64,000 nt of DNA from Lagopus muta (lineage: Eukaryota; Chordata; Aves; Galliformes; Phasianidae), in NCBI RefSeq assembly GCF_023343835.1, contig NC_064436.1, positions 71,134,225 through 71,198,224 of the forward strand, given 5' to 3'. Made by a program: the position numbers and the translations under genes. Numbering within the stretch: position 1 is the stretch's first letter; the number at the start of each line of letters is the position of its first letter. The notes beneath the pieces are model-generated. The model made no database searches and had not been told where the DNA came from. It was given only the letters and a program-made list of their open reading frames with translations. This document shows, piece by piece, positions 46,246-56,978 of this stretch.

Positions 46246-46550
46246 GGAAGGTCTGTGAACCTGAAATACTCAGGCAATGAGGAATCAGGGGAAAAGGTGA
46301 GCATCAAGGTAATAGAGCATGTTCTTTGCTTTGTAATAGGGTTTTGTTTGCTTTTCATTCAGTATCATTTCTTACCATTACGCAGCGTTTGTCTTGTCTT
46401 GTTTTTCATGTTGCCAATCAACATTTAGTTGGAGCTTGGGTGACCCGAATGCATACAACTAAGTGTTGACCAAGTGTGATGTGAAATGAAGAGTTAGGCT
46501 CCAAAACAGGCTTCTAGTGAGTGCTGTGTACGACATGGAGTATCGAGAAC
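46246..46550 (+). repeat. Dispersed repeat R, full copy
   Basis: Contains 'CTGTGAACCTGAAATACTCA' (shared with 50653-50720) and then 'TTTTTCATGTTGCCAATCAA' and 'CCAAAACAGGCTTCTAGTGA' (shared with 47068-47275). The three sites together suggest one element copied in pieces. Confidence 0.75.
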
Positions 46551-47067
46551 TACCTCTGTTTCTCCCTGCCCCATGTTGTTCAGTACCAGACGTGAAGGTT
46601 TCTTCTTTCCTTCTAGGGTTGGAGACTCCACTATCAGATGGCATTGGCCTTTCAAGCCTCCCCGGGTTGTAGCGCTGGTTGTGCCCTGATTCTTGGAAAG
46701 GGGAACTGATTCCTTCATCATTACCTGATGGTGACGTCTACTTATCTTGTGTCCAGTGAGCGGTGGTGGAAAAACTGCGGCTCTCCCGAGTGGTGCAAGG
46801 ACTCTACTGAGGCTCATTGTGTTTATAGTAGAAAACTACAGCCATAGATGGATGCCAATATCCACTCCTTACTCTGTCTGGCAAGCTGTGTTGATCTCTG
46901 AAGTTGCTCCCACACTTGTAGAAGTTCTTTGGGCTCAGCATCAGTTGTCTCTTGCACTCACATGGCTTTCACCAGGTATTCTTTCTTTTCCCCCATCTTT
47001 AGGGCTCGCAAGTACTGATGTGATGTCTCTGCCTTCTGTCGCTCCCACCAAACATGGGTTTGTTCTT

Positions 47068-47275
47068 TTTAGGTTCAATATCATTTCTTGACGTTATGCA
47101 ATGTTTCTCATTTTTCTTGTGTTTCATGTTGCCAATCTATGCCTAGTTGGATCTACAGTGAGCCCAAATGGTGACTGCTCTGCTTTGACCAAGTGAGATG
47201 CAAAAAGAAGAGGTAGGTTGCAAAACAGGCTTCTAGTGCGTGCCATGTAAGACTTGGGGTATCCAGAGTTAACTT
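47068..47275 (+). repeat. Dispersed repeat R, 3' part
   Basis: Matches 46352-46545 with about 80% identity by eye and lies immediately 5' of the pyrimidine tract. Confidence 0.75.
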
Positions 47276-47788
47276 CTTGTCTTTCTCCTTTTCCAGTTCC
47301 TTTTCCAGTTCCCTTTGATTTTTCCCCCCTTTTTATAATTTATTTTCATTTCCTAATCCACTTTCTAATTCTACTGCTTTTCTTTTTTCCAATTCTTTTT
47401 CCAATTCCTTTTCCAATTCCTTTTCCGAATAGTTTTCTGCTTCGTTTTTTTATTTTTACCTTTTTCTTTTCTCTCCTTGTTCTTTTATTTCCTTTTCTTT
47501 CTCTTTCTAATTTGTTTTCTTAAGACTTTTTCAAATTCTTTTTTGTTTTGAATTTTTTCTATTTCTTTATAATTCTTTATCTTTTGATAATTCTGTTTCC
47601 AATTCTGTTTGTTTCCAATTGTTTTTCTTTTTCTTCATGTTCCTTTTCTTAGTCATATTCCTTTCCATATTTTATTTTCTTCAACATATTACAATTCCCA
47701 TTCCAATTCTTTTTCCTTTATTAATTATTTTTCCATTCCCTTTTCTAAATCTTTCTCTCTTTCTAAATCTGTTTCTTCTTTCCTGTTT
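47276..47788 (+). repeat. T-rich pyrimidine tract, left part
   Basis: Irregular TTCTTTTTCCAATTCC / TTTTTCTAATTC repeats, almost free of G. Reading frames here are only Phe/Ser/Leu low complexity. Confidence 0.95.
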
Positions 47789-48647
47789 CTAATTGTGAGA
47801 ATCCTTTGTTTTTTGGCTCAAAGCTTGCTTCCTGAGGTTTTTCTTGTGATAAGACTCTCAATGATTTGTTAAGGAGGCAAGTGATGGGTGCTAACCGTGT
47901 GACAATTGGTATCACTTTGGGAACATTTGAAAGCCCCTTCCTCCAGAGCTGCTTGCCTCCGGAATAGAGTGCTCAGGAGTGTTCACTGGCAGAAGATCTG
48001 GCCTGTGACTAAACAGCTCCAGCTTGGTATGGGAAAATTGGGGAATTATACCATCGTGTTCTGTGAAAAACAAGATGCAGATGGGCATCCCTGTTCCCTC
48101 TTGTCTGCTGGCAAGGCCCAGAAGATGGGAACAAAGGAGTTTCTGCTGAGATCCCAGAGCCAGAAGCTGCTACTCCAAGGAGAGCTGACTCAACCACATT
48201 GGATTTGAGCTGTCACTCCAAAGACAGCTGACTCGACCACTTTGAAACTATTGAAAAGGGGCCGTCATCACCATGGTCATGGCTGTCGTTCTCATCATTC
48301 TCCTCGTCGTCAACAGAACAATGCCTGACGACCCACCACTACTGAAGATCAAAGACTGAACTACAAACCACGCTAGATCCATGGTGGTGACTGTCTCCCT
48401 CTTGCTTCCTATAAAGACTCCTTGCTTCTTCTTCTCTATCTTTTCTATCTTTCCTATCGCCCTCCTTCCCTTCCCCATTACCCTAATTCGTAATAGCCTC
48501 CGTCCTCCCCTTCCCCATTTCCCTAATTATGATTTGTAATAAATTGGTCGGACCAACATTTGAACTATTGTTTCTTAATCTCACGCCGGGTATATAGATA
48601 ATAAAAGAACCTCCTCTCCCTCCTATAAATTGGAGCAAGACACTAAT
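47789..48647 (+). mobile_element. Solo LTR (47794-48642) with perfect 5-bp target duplication
   Basis: TGTGAGAATCC... begins at 47794 and ...GCAAGACA ends at 48642, giving the canonical TG...CA ends, 849 bp. CTAAT flanks it on both sides (47789-47793 and 48643-48647). It has a TATAAAG at about 48412 and AATAAA at about 48538, fitting U3-R-U5. The 5 bp duplication fits ERVL-like or some ERVK elements. It split a single pyrimidine tract. The clean ends suggest moderate youth. Confidence 0.88.
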
Positions 48648-50645
48648 CTGCTTTGTTTTTCTAATTTTTTTTCCTAATTCTTTTCCTATTTCTTTTTCCT
48701 GTTGCAAGTTTTTCTTTTCATTGCAAGTCTTTTTCCTTTTTCTATTTCATTTTTTTTTTCTTTTTTGAATCCCAATTCTTTTTCAAATTGTAGTTCTTGT
48801 GTTCTCTTTCTGGATCATTTTCTATTTTTTTTTTTCCTAATTCTTTGTCTAATTCAAACTATTTGTCTAATTCTTTTTCTATTTTTTTCTTTTTCTCATT
48901 CTTTTTCTTTTTCCAATTCCTCTTTATTTCCTTTTTCCATTTCTCAATCTAATTTTAATTCTTCTTCTTTTTTTAAAAAAAAATACTTTTTGGTCTTTCT
49001 AATACTTTTTGTGTTCTAATTTTCTTTTTCCTTTTCTAATGATTTCTCTAATTCTTTTTCTAATTCGTTTCCTGCTCTTTGTTTTTTCTTTTTCTAATTC
49101 TAATTCTTTTTCCAAGCCTTTTTTTATGGTCCTTTTCCCAGTCTAAGTCTTTCTTTTTTCTATTTCAATTTTTTTCTAACTCCAACTCTTTTTCTAATTG
49201 TGGTACTTTTTCTTTTCCCTGTTCCACATCTTTTCCCTGTTCCATGTCTTTTTCATTTTTCTGTTTCAGTTTTTTCTTTTACATTTTCCAATTTTTTCTA
49301 ATTTTTTAAATTAATTTTCTAATTCATTTTCTATTTTTTTCTGTTCTTTTTGATTGTTTCTTTTTTTTCAGATTCTAAATATTTTTCTACTTTTCATTGT
49401 AAATCTTGTTATCTTTCTATTTTTTCTTTATATTTTTCCTTTTTCTAATTCATTTTATTTTTCTCAATCTTTTTCCAGCTCTTTTTCTGTTTCCAGGTTT
49501 TTCTTTTTGCAGTTTTTTCCTTTTCCAATTATCGTTCTAATTCTTCTCGTTTTTCTTTATCCATTGGTTTTCTTTTTCTAATTCCTTTTCTTTTCATATT
49601 CTTTCTCTTGCTCTAGTGCTTTTGTTTCCTTTCTCTTCTTTTTCATTTTCCAATTCTTTTTCCAGCTCTGTTTCCATTTCCAGTTCTCTTTCCAATTTTT
49701 CATCTATTTTTTTCCATTTTTTCTTTTCTCAATTCCTTTTTATACAATTCCTTTTCTTTTTCCAATTCCTTTTCTTTTCATCTTCTTTTCCATATTCTTG
49801 TTTTTCTCTCTCTAATTCTTTTTCTAATTCTTCTTCTATTTTTTCTAATTATTCTCTTTTTTCTTATTATTTTTCATTGTTCTATTTCTAGTTCTTTTTC
49901 TAGACTTTTTTCTCACTTTTCCATTTTCCTTTATTTTTTCCCTCTTTTTTTTGTCTTTCTACTTTTAGCTCCTTTTCCAATTCCTTTTCTAATATTTTTT
50001 TCTAATTCTTTCTCATTTCCCATTTTTTTCCAGTTCCTTATCTTTTTCCAATTCTCATTCTAATCCTAATTTGTCCTCGTTTTTTCATTTTCTAATTGTT
50101 TTTCTCTTTCATTTTCTAATTTATTTTCTTTCTTTTCTATTTCAAATTATTTTTATAATATTTTCTTCACCTTTTTCTTCTCCCCTTTTCTTGTTTTTCT
50201 GTTTCTTACTCTTTTTCTAATTCTTTTTGTCTTATTTCCTAATTCTTTTTCTAATTCTTTTGCTTTTTCTAATTCTTGATTTTTTTCCTCTTGTAATATT
50301 TTTTTCCCTAATTGGTTTTCTTTTTCCTTTTTATTTTTGTAATTCTTTTTCTAATTCCAGTTCTTTTTCCTCTGCCTTTTCCAATTCTTCTTCTAGTTCT
50401 ATTTCCAATTCGTTTTCTATTTATTTTCCTAATTCCAATTATTTTGTCTTTTTCCTCGCCTTTTTCCTGTCCTCATTGTATTTCAAATTCTTTTTTCTTT
50501 TTCTAATAATGTTCCTTTTAATAATTCTAGTTATTTCTCTTTCTTTCTTTTTCTACATCGTTCTTTTCTCCTTTCCTTTTCTCTTTTTTCATTTTTATTC
50601 CCCTTTTTTCGTTTCCGTTTTCCTTTTCCTTTTTTCTTTTCATTT
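48648..50645 (+). repeat. T-rich pyrimidine tract, right part
   Basis: About 2 kb of TTTTTCTAATTC and TTTTCCAATTCC variants, strongly strand-asymmetric, ending at about 50645 before the repeat R fragment. Confidence 0.95.
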
Positions 50646-50652
50646 TCATCTT

Positions 50653-50720
50653 CTGTGAACCTGAAGTGCTCAGGCAATGAGAAACCAGGGGAGGAGAAGG
50701 TAAGAGTTGGATAATAGATC
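50653..50720 (+). repeat. Dispersed repeat R, 5' part
   Basis: 'CTGTGAACCTGAAGTGCTCA' and 'GGCAATGAGAAACCAGGGGA' match 46246-46310. Confidence 0.75.
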
Positions 50721-51555
50721 ATGGACGATGTCCCACTGATTCAGATTTCAGTGTTCCTGAAGAAAATACTACCAGTCTACAAGAGCCTTATCCAGCTGGG
50801 CTGCATTGCCAGATAACAAACCTGAATAAAGCAAAGGACGCACAATGTTGTACTGTCCATGCGGATTCACGGTATTTTTGTACAGGCTTGTGGATCTTCA
50901 CTGGGCTTTGCAGAAGTCCGCCCTGGTTCACTGAAGACTTTGCAGGATCACTGGTCTTCACTGAGATTCCATGAAGTTCACGTGGTTTTGTAAGATTTTG
51001 CACAGCTTTGCTTCTGTTCACACTGGTTTCCCATATCTCCGCTTTGGTTCAGTCAAGTTTGCACAATTTTGCTGGCCTTTGCTGCCTTAAAGTTTCACTC
51101 CTTTACTTAGCCCCTGACAGTTTGCAGGTGGAATCTCAAATTCTCAGTCATCTAGTGCTGCTGCCACTTCCCCCACCTTTCCAGAGTATGAGCTTGCAAT
51201 TAAATATCATCTACACACGGATACACATCCTAAGGCAGTGAAACTCTGTCAAAGTTCACTGAGGTGGCTTGAGCAATAGTGGGAGAATATGTACACCCCT
51301 GTGGGAATCAGCTAAAGGTATATCATATCCCCTCCTGTGTGAAAGCAGACTTTTCTTTATTCTCTTCCTGCAAGGAAACTGTAAAGAGCATTTTTTACGC
51401 TGAAAACTGCCATCCAAATAAGCTCCAAAGCCCATTTCACGTCATATTCCAGACACAAACCATCAATATTTCACACCAAACTCCAGGTTCACGTCCTTGC
51501 TAATTCACCCCAAATTGAGTTCCCAAAACCTCATTATTACATTCCAAATATCAGC
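50721..51555. other. No gene recognised
   Basis: Mixed sequence with weak TTCACTG / TTTGCA periodicity at 50860-51070. Confidence 0.4.
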
Positions 51556-51940
51556 GCCAACACTCCCTGATGTCACCCCCCAGGGATGCTCTAGCATCAA
51601 TCCCCCAGCATTACTCCTTCACATCACCCCCCTTTCATCCCAACATCACCCACCAGTGCCAACCCAACAATGTCACCCTGGAGTCACTTCCTAATGTCAC
51701 CCCTCACCGTCACCACAGTATCCACCCTCAGCATCACTCCAACATTGTCATTCCCCAGTGTCACCCCAACACTCTCACCCCAGAACCAGTCATTCACGTT
51801 AAATCCCTGTGGTACTCCAACATCACTCCCAATGATGTCACCCTATCATGCTACTCCCTAACATCTATCCTATTGACACCCCAACATCACTCCAACATAA
51901 CCACTGTGTCACTCCCTCTAGGTGTCACTCTAAAATTTTA
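51556..51940 (+). repeat. GTCACCCC/CAACATCACTCC minisatellite, left part
   Basis: Degenerate 12-15 bp units (ATGTCACCCC, CAACATCACTCC). The same pattern resumes at about 52715. Confidence 0.85.
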
Positions 51941-51944
51941 GACG

Positions 51945-52714
51945 ATTCCATGAAGTGGGAAGCAGAATCTCCCTAAGCAAGTATGCTATTACTATCTGAC
52001 CCTTGAGAGATAGCAAGCCACAGAAAAGGAGAGAGAAGGAACATGCCAGCAGCGGATTTGATCAGCATCACTAGCAGGGCATCCCCTGCTTCAAAGCACA
52101 CTTCCACTCTTTCTCCCACTTTCATTCTCCCCAGGGTCTGTAGGGTTTGATCCACTTGCATGCTGTACCCGTTCAGCCAGTACATGATACAGAGCTTTAC
52201 AATCTAAGAATTTTAGGATGCTATAATCACAAAATGAACAAGACAGTTAGGCAAAGCAGACTACGACAACAAAATAGAATAAATAGAAGGCTTACCCCTA
52301 TCCTGGGCTCACTCACGAAACTCTAGCAGAGCAGATCTCCAGCAGAAACCCTTCCCCCCTGGCAGCCAGCTCTTAAATAGCTCTAGGAGGGGGCAGCCTG
52401 GCTCCACCCCTTCTGGCAGCACAGGTGAATTGAATTGCCTTCACCTGTGCTCCTCTGGCTGCCTCATGGCTCGCCTCAGGTGATCAATCAGAGGTTCAGG
52501 CCATGACTCAGCAGTTCCCATACAAGAGCCCAGCTGGAACATCGGCTTGCAAAACAAGTCTTCGCAAGAACAAGACCAAATACCAGGGACAGCTCTCTCT
52601 ACAAAACATTTGCAGCCACAGCCACAAATATCAACTCCCTTAAAACTGCCAAAATACCTTATTCAATTCCAGGATCATTCTTCAGTCAGGGGCCGTTAGG
52701 TCCCCAATATAACA
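51945..52714 (-). mobile_element. ERV piece with LTR, antisense, inside the minisatellite
   Basis: 52200-52714 is the reverse complement of the LTR family at 9070/11363/31599 ('GCCTCAGGTGATCAATCAGA', 'GGCTTACCCCTATCCTGGGC'). Its 5' end is TGTTATATTGGGGACC, read on the minus strand from 52714. 51945-52200 is unique sequence, possibly internal or unrelated, with a 70-codon minus-strand open stretch (51973-52185) that I do not recognise. Confidence 0.75.
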
Positions 52715-53055
52715 CCCCAACAACGTCACCACCCAGTGTTCACTCCCTGATGTCACCCACCCTTCCTCCCCAAAAAGCCCCAACATAACCCATGCCACTA
52801 CAATGACACTTCAGAATCACTCTCCAGTGTCACCCCAATGTCACTCCCAGAGTCGTGCCAGCAATGTCACCCCCCCAACATCACACTAAGTCACCCCAGT
52901 GTCTCCATCGAGTATCTCTCTCTCTCTGATTCCCCCCCCCCCCCCCCCCCACCCGCAATACCCCAGCATCACCCCGAGCGTCACTCTCCAGGCTCAGTCC
53001 ACAACTTCACCCCAGTGTCATCCCAGCATCACTCCATGGCATCACCCCAACTTGC
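52715..53055 (+). repeat. GTCACCCC minisatellite, right part, with C homopolymer
   Basis: Continues the array from 51940. Includes a CTCTCTCTCTCTGATT patch and a run of about 20 C at 52931-52950, which on the other strand is a G-run able to form quadruplex-like structures. Confidence 0.88.
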
Positions 53056-53374
53056 TTGCCAAGTAAGCAAGGTTTGGGACAGCAGCTCCTAGCGGGGCTG
53101 TATAAGCTTTCAGACACCGATAATCGATTATTAATCACCACCTTCCATCTGGTTTCCAAACCAGATGACAACGAGTTATGTGGGGAATCTGTTCTGGAAA
53201 CGATTTGTCTTTTTTCCAAACCTGCTATGAGTTCAGAAATCCCACATCATGCTGCAGCAGAAATGGGGTACAGTGGTATGTTAGCGACCCCTGCTTCAGG
53301 GAGCACAGGGGCTGCGTAAAGTGCACACGCTGCAGCCTGCCTATTTCTTTGGAGTCTGGGATTGAAACTTGACT
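53056..53374. other. No gene recognised
   Basis: Unclassified, just upstream of the second LTR-like element. Confidence 0.4.
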
Positions 53375-53960
53375 CAAAAGGCCACACACTGCCATACAGG
53401 CAGGTGCCAGGTTCACCCACTGATTATGTCAAATCCTGAATTGTTTTCACAATGGGCTTTAATTGCAAAGAAAGTAGGCGACACATTTCTCACTGGAGAG
53501 CCACAAGCTGTCCCCACTAGTTTGGCAAACAGAGCTCGCTCCGATCACACCGGTAATCTCAACTCTGCCATCCAGGCTGCACACACAGCTGTTCAGCATC
53601 TTGCTGTATCAGTACTGAAATTTGTGTGCTGTATCATACTGAAATTTGTGCTCCCCTATCTATTAGAAATTTTACTGAATGCTTTTGAGGACAGACTTCA
53701 ATCAAAATATGCATGCCATTGTTTCTCATCCTTTGATCAAACTCCCTTGCCGGACAGGCAGATCCAATCACCTGCTTGTAATTAGTCTTTTTTTGTTGTT
53801 GTTTACAGTCTGAAGCAGTGATTGAGCACCTGGTGAGGGGTGTGGCCAGCCCTGCCAGCACAGGTGGAAGCAATTTACCTGTGGGACCGGATAGGGCTGA
53901 GCTTGGCTCCACCCCCTCCCTGCCCATATTTAAGGGCTGGGAACAGACAGAGCAGCATTC
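53375..53960 (+). mobile_element. LTR-like element (second of the pair with 39115)
   Basis: Same order of blocks as 39115-39760. It contains a small internal duplication ('CTGAAATTTGTG' twice, about 53617 and 53638) and a TATA-like CATATTTAAGGGCTGG at about 53926. Confidence 0.7.
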
Positions 53961-54810
53961 TGCTTGGGAACTGCCTCCTTGGAAGTATTGGGAGTGAGTT
54001 CTGCCCTTTGGAATGGGGTGAGTGACTGCTGCTTTATTGCGGGGCTCTGGTCTTTCCCTTTTGGGGGATCCTGACCACTTTTAAGGGCTGGAAGCTGTGA
54101 GGGCAGCATCTCTGCATGGAGGCTCCTTCCTTTGGGATGTGGGCTGTTTGTTTTTGGAATGGGGTCATTGATTTCTTCTTTACTGCTGGATTGTAATTTC
54201 ACTTTCTGGGGGCTCCTGACCACATTTAAGGTCTGTCAGCAGAAGGAGCAGCAACTGCACCTGGAGATTGCTTCCTTTAGAGCGTGGGGTGAACCCTTGA
54301 AACTGGGTGAGTGATTCTTTATTCCAGGGTTGCAATATCTTGTTGTTGGGGGGATCCTGACCCCACTTAAGGGCTGGCAGCCTTTAAGGTGGTATCTGTC
54401 TTTAGAGACCGTCTCCTTGGGAGTGTGGGATGAGCTCTGGTCCTTGAGAAAGGGTGAGTCATTCCTTCTTGTTTTAGGACTGTGACCTTTCCTGTTTTTG
54501 GGGCATCCTGACCACATTGAAGTGCTGGCAGATGTAAGGGCAGCATTGATCTCTGGAGACTGTCTCCTGTGGAGCAGGGGTGAGTTTTGGCCTTTGAGAA
54601 GGGTGTAAGTGGTTTCTTTGTTTTTTCTTTATTTCAGGGCTGCATTCTCCCTTTTTTTTTTTTTTTTTTTTTAATCCTGACCACTTTTAAGGGGTGGAAG
54701 CCGTAAGGGCAGCATCTCTACCTGGAGACTGCTTCCTTGGCAGTGTGGGCTGAGTGTTCATCTTTGGAATGGGGTAACTTATTCTTCCTTTATTTCAGGG
54801 CTGTTATGCA
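53926..54810 (+). repeat. LTR-core tandem repeat, about 150 bp x 6
   Basis: Each unit runs (T)TTTAAGGGCTGG...GGCAGCAT...CTGGAGACTGCTTCCTTGG...GTGTGGG then GGGTGAGT-like sequence, TTTATTTCAGGGCTG and TCCTGACCAC. Starts are near 53926, 54080, 54225, 54365, 54515 and 54685. Each unit has a TATA-like box, a donor-like GGTGAGT and an acceptor-like TTTCAGGG. One unit has a T22 insertion (54652-54673). Confidence 0.8.
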
Positions 54811-55009
54811 CTGCTTCCAACCATGCAGAGTTGTTTAAGGGCGTTCTGTGCACCCTTAGGTGTAATAAATCTTCGTCTTTATAGAAAGCCAAGGATTGTC
54901 CTCTTCTGGACTGCTGTACTCAGTATCACCCCAGTGTGATGAAGTGAAGCCCCTGCTCTGCTGAATACTGGGACTGGCCCAGAGAGGCTCTGATGGATGT
55001 GGATTATCC
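54811..55009. other. Sequence shared with 40900-41285
   Basis: See the 39761-41285 entry; second copy of that composite, joining the LTR-like repeat to CR1. Confidence 0.55.
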
Positions 55010-55670
55010 TAGCCAGAGTACTTGGTACCATTGGTGGTGATCTCGTCCAACTGCCACACAATGAACAGGAACATCCACAGCCAGATCTGGCTGCCCAGAG
55101 GCTGACCCAGCCTCACCTTGGAAGGGACGGGGCATCCATCACATGTCTGGGTAACCTGTTCTGCTGTGTCACCACCCTCACTGTACCAGATTTTCTTTAT
55201 ATCTAGGCTAAATCTTTCCTTGTTCTTCCCTTCAGGTGTTGAAAGGCTGTTACCAGATCACCTTGGAGCCTTCACTTCTGCAGGCTGAACAGCTCCAGCT
55301 CTCTCTCTTTATAGGAAAGGCGTTCCATCCCTCAGTTCATATTTGTGGCTGTTCTCTGGATGTTCTCCAACAGCTCCACGTCTGTCCTGCGCTGCGGACA
55401 TCCACATCCAGACACAGCACCTCCAGGTGAGGCCTCACAGCGCAGAGCAGAAGGGCAGGACCAGCTCCCTTCGCCTGCTGACCACACATCTTTGGATGGA
55501 GCCCAGCGTACGGTTGGCTTTCTGGGCCAGGAAGGTACATCGCTGAGTGCCACTACTCAGCCTGTTGAGGTCCCTCTGGATGGCGTTGTCCCTCTAGTGT
55601 GTCACTGCACCCCACAGCTCGGTGTCATTAGGGTGCACTCAGCCCCACTGTCAATGTCACTGATGAAGGG
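55010..55670 (-). mobile_element. CR1 LINE fragment, antisense
   Basis: Antisense CR1 3' half: 'GGAACATCCACAGCCAGATC', 'AGCCTCACCTTGGAAGGGAC', 'CAACAGCTCCACGTCTGTCC', 'CCAGGTGAGGCCTCACAGCG'. Confidence 0.85.
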
Positions 55671-55689
55671 GCAATCCCAGGTGTTTGTA

Positions 55690-56245
55690 CAAACTCAGCA
55701 AAGAACACCTTGAGAGCAGCCCCACAGAAAAGGACTTGCGGCTCCCGGTGGATGAGCTGGGATCCATGAGTGGACATCAGCCAGCAGAGCGTGCTTGCAG
55801 CCTGGAAGGCCAGCTGTGTTCTGGGCTGCGTTAAAAGAGGAGCGGCCAGCAGGGAGAGGGAGGTGATCGTCCCCATCTGCTCGGCTCTTGTGAGGCTTCA
55901 TCTGCAGTGCTGCATCCAGGCCTGGGGCCCCCAGCACAGGAAGGACGTGGAGCTCATGGAGCGGGTCCAGAGGAGGCACTGAGATGAGCAGACGGTTGGA
56001 GCAGCTCTCCTACAAGGAAAGGTTGAGGGAAGTGGGGTTGTTCAGCCTGGAGAAGAGAAGGCTTGGGGGCGAACTCATTGCAGCCTCACAGTACTTGAAG
56101 GGGGAACAGCAGGAAGGGGAACGGCTGTTTACGAGGGTGGATCGTGATAGGACAAGGGGAAATGATTTTAAACTGAAACAGGGGAGGTTTAGGTTGGTTA
56201 TTAGGAGGAAGCTTTTCACACAGAGGGTGGTGACGCACTGGAACG
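55690..56245 (+). mobile_element. CR1 LINE fragment, sense
   Basis: 'CAGCCAGCAGAGCGTGCTTG', 'CTCATGGAGCGGGTCCAGAG', 'GGTTGTTCAGCCTGGAGAAG', 'GGAAGCTTTTCACACAGAGG' follow CR1 order, ending at GCACTGGAACG where the next fragment joins. Confidence 0.9.
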
Positions 56246-56520
56246 TGTGCTTCATTGTCACTTCCAGGAGGATCTGCTCCTCGATTTTTTGCAGCACAGA
56301 GGTGAGACTGACACGTTGGTGGTTCCCAGGGTCACACTTTATATCTGCAGTAACAGCTGTGCTGTTGCCTTTTTTCTGCTCACCAGGGACTTCACCTGAC
56401 TGCCTCGACTTCTCAAATACCACTGAGAGTGGCTCGGTGACTGCAGCGGTGAATTCCCTCAGGGCTCTGGGACTCGTCTCATCAGGACCCAAAGACTCCT
56501 GGATGTCAGGTTCTCAGGTG
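56246..56520 (-). mobile_element. CR1 ORF2 reverse-transcriptase fragment, antisense
   Basis: On the minus strand about 80 codons read as CR1 [57 protein letters not shown]. It abuts the sense CR1 end to end. Broken beyond this fragment. Confidence 0.85.
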
Positions 56521-56799
56521 GTCCAGATCCTGATCTCCCATCACAGTGTGGGATAGGGAGGGGTCTGTGGGACCGGCATTGCTTCCTCAATCCCCACCTA
56601 CCAAACCGAAGGTGAGAGCAGTGTATAATGAGCAGTTATCAGAGAAGATGAAAGATGGATATTGTTGGGTACCTGAGCCTTCTCCTTGTCTGTTGTTCCC
56701 AGCTGCAGTGCTGCTGGTAAGCAGCATCACGCACAGAGTGCAGCCACATTGATCAGGGAAAGGAGTGCAGGTTTGTGAAAGAGGCACATCTGTAGGGCA

Positions 56800-56978
56800 G
56801 TGCCTTCATTACTGTTTTGTGTCCCACAGGTGGCTGCGGAGTTGCAGCGCTCCCGAGTGCCGTAACGACTGCATGGAGATGCGTGGCTCTTCATGGGAAC
56901 AGCAAGGAACCGGAATCTGCATTTCCTGGAATGCCCCAGAGCCTCGCTTTGCTGGCTGGTAATTGTCTGCCCAGCAGG
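56800..56978 (+). repeat. Exon-like module E, copy 1
   Basis: Starts TGTCCCACAGGTGGC and ends CTGCCCAGCAG|GTAAGG with the donor GT at 56978. Copies lie at about 58455-58632 and 59930-60051. Contains GGAATCTGCATTTCCTGGAA in all copies. Acceptor-like and donor-like ends suggest an exon of a non-coding or unknown repeated transcript. Confidence 0.6.

Noticed and set aside
47254..50658. Many Phe/Ser/Leu-rich plus-strand open frames
   Set aside because: They are translations of the T-rich pyrimidine tract, with no conserved motif and no codon structure.
51973..52185. Minus-strand 70-codon frame as a retroviral gene
   Set aside because: No recognisable motif, too short, next to an LTR only by position.
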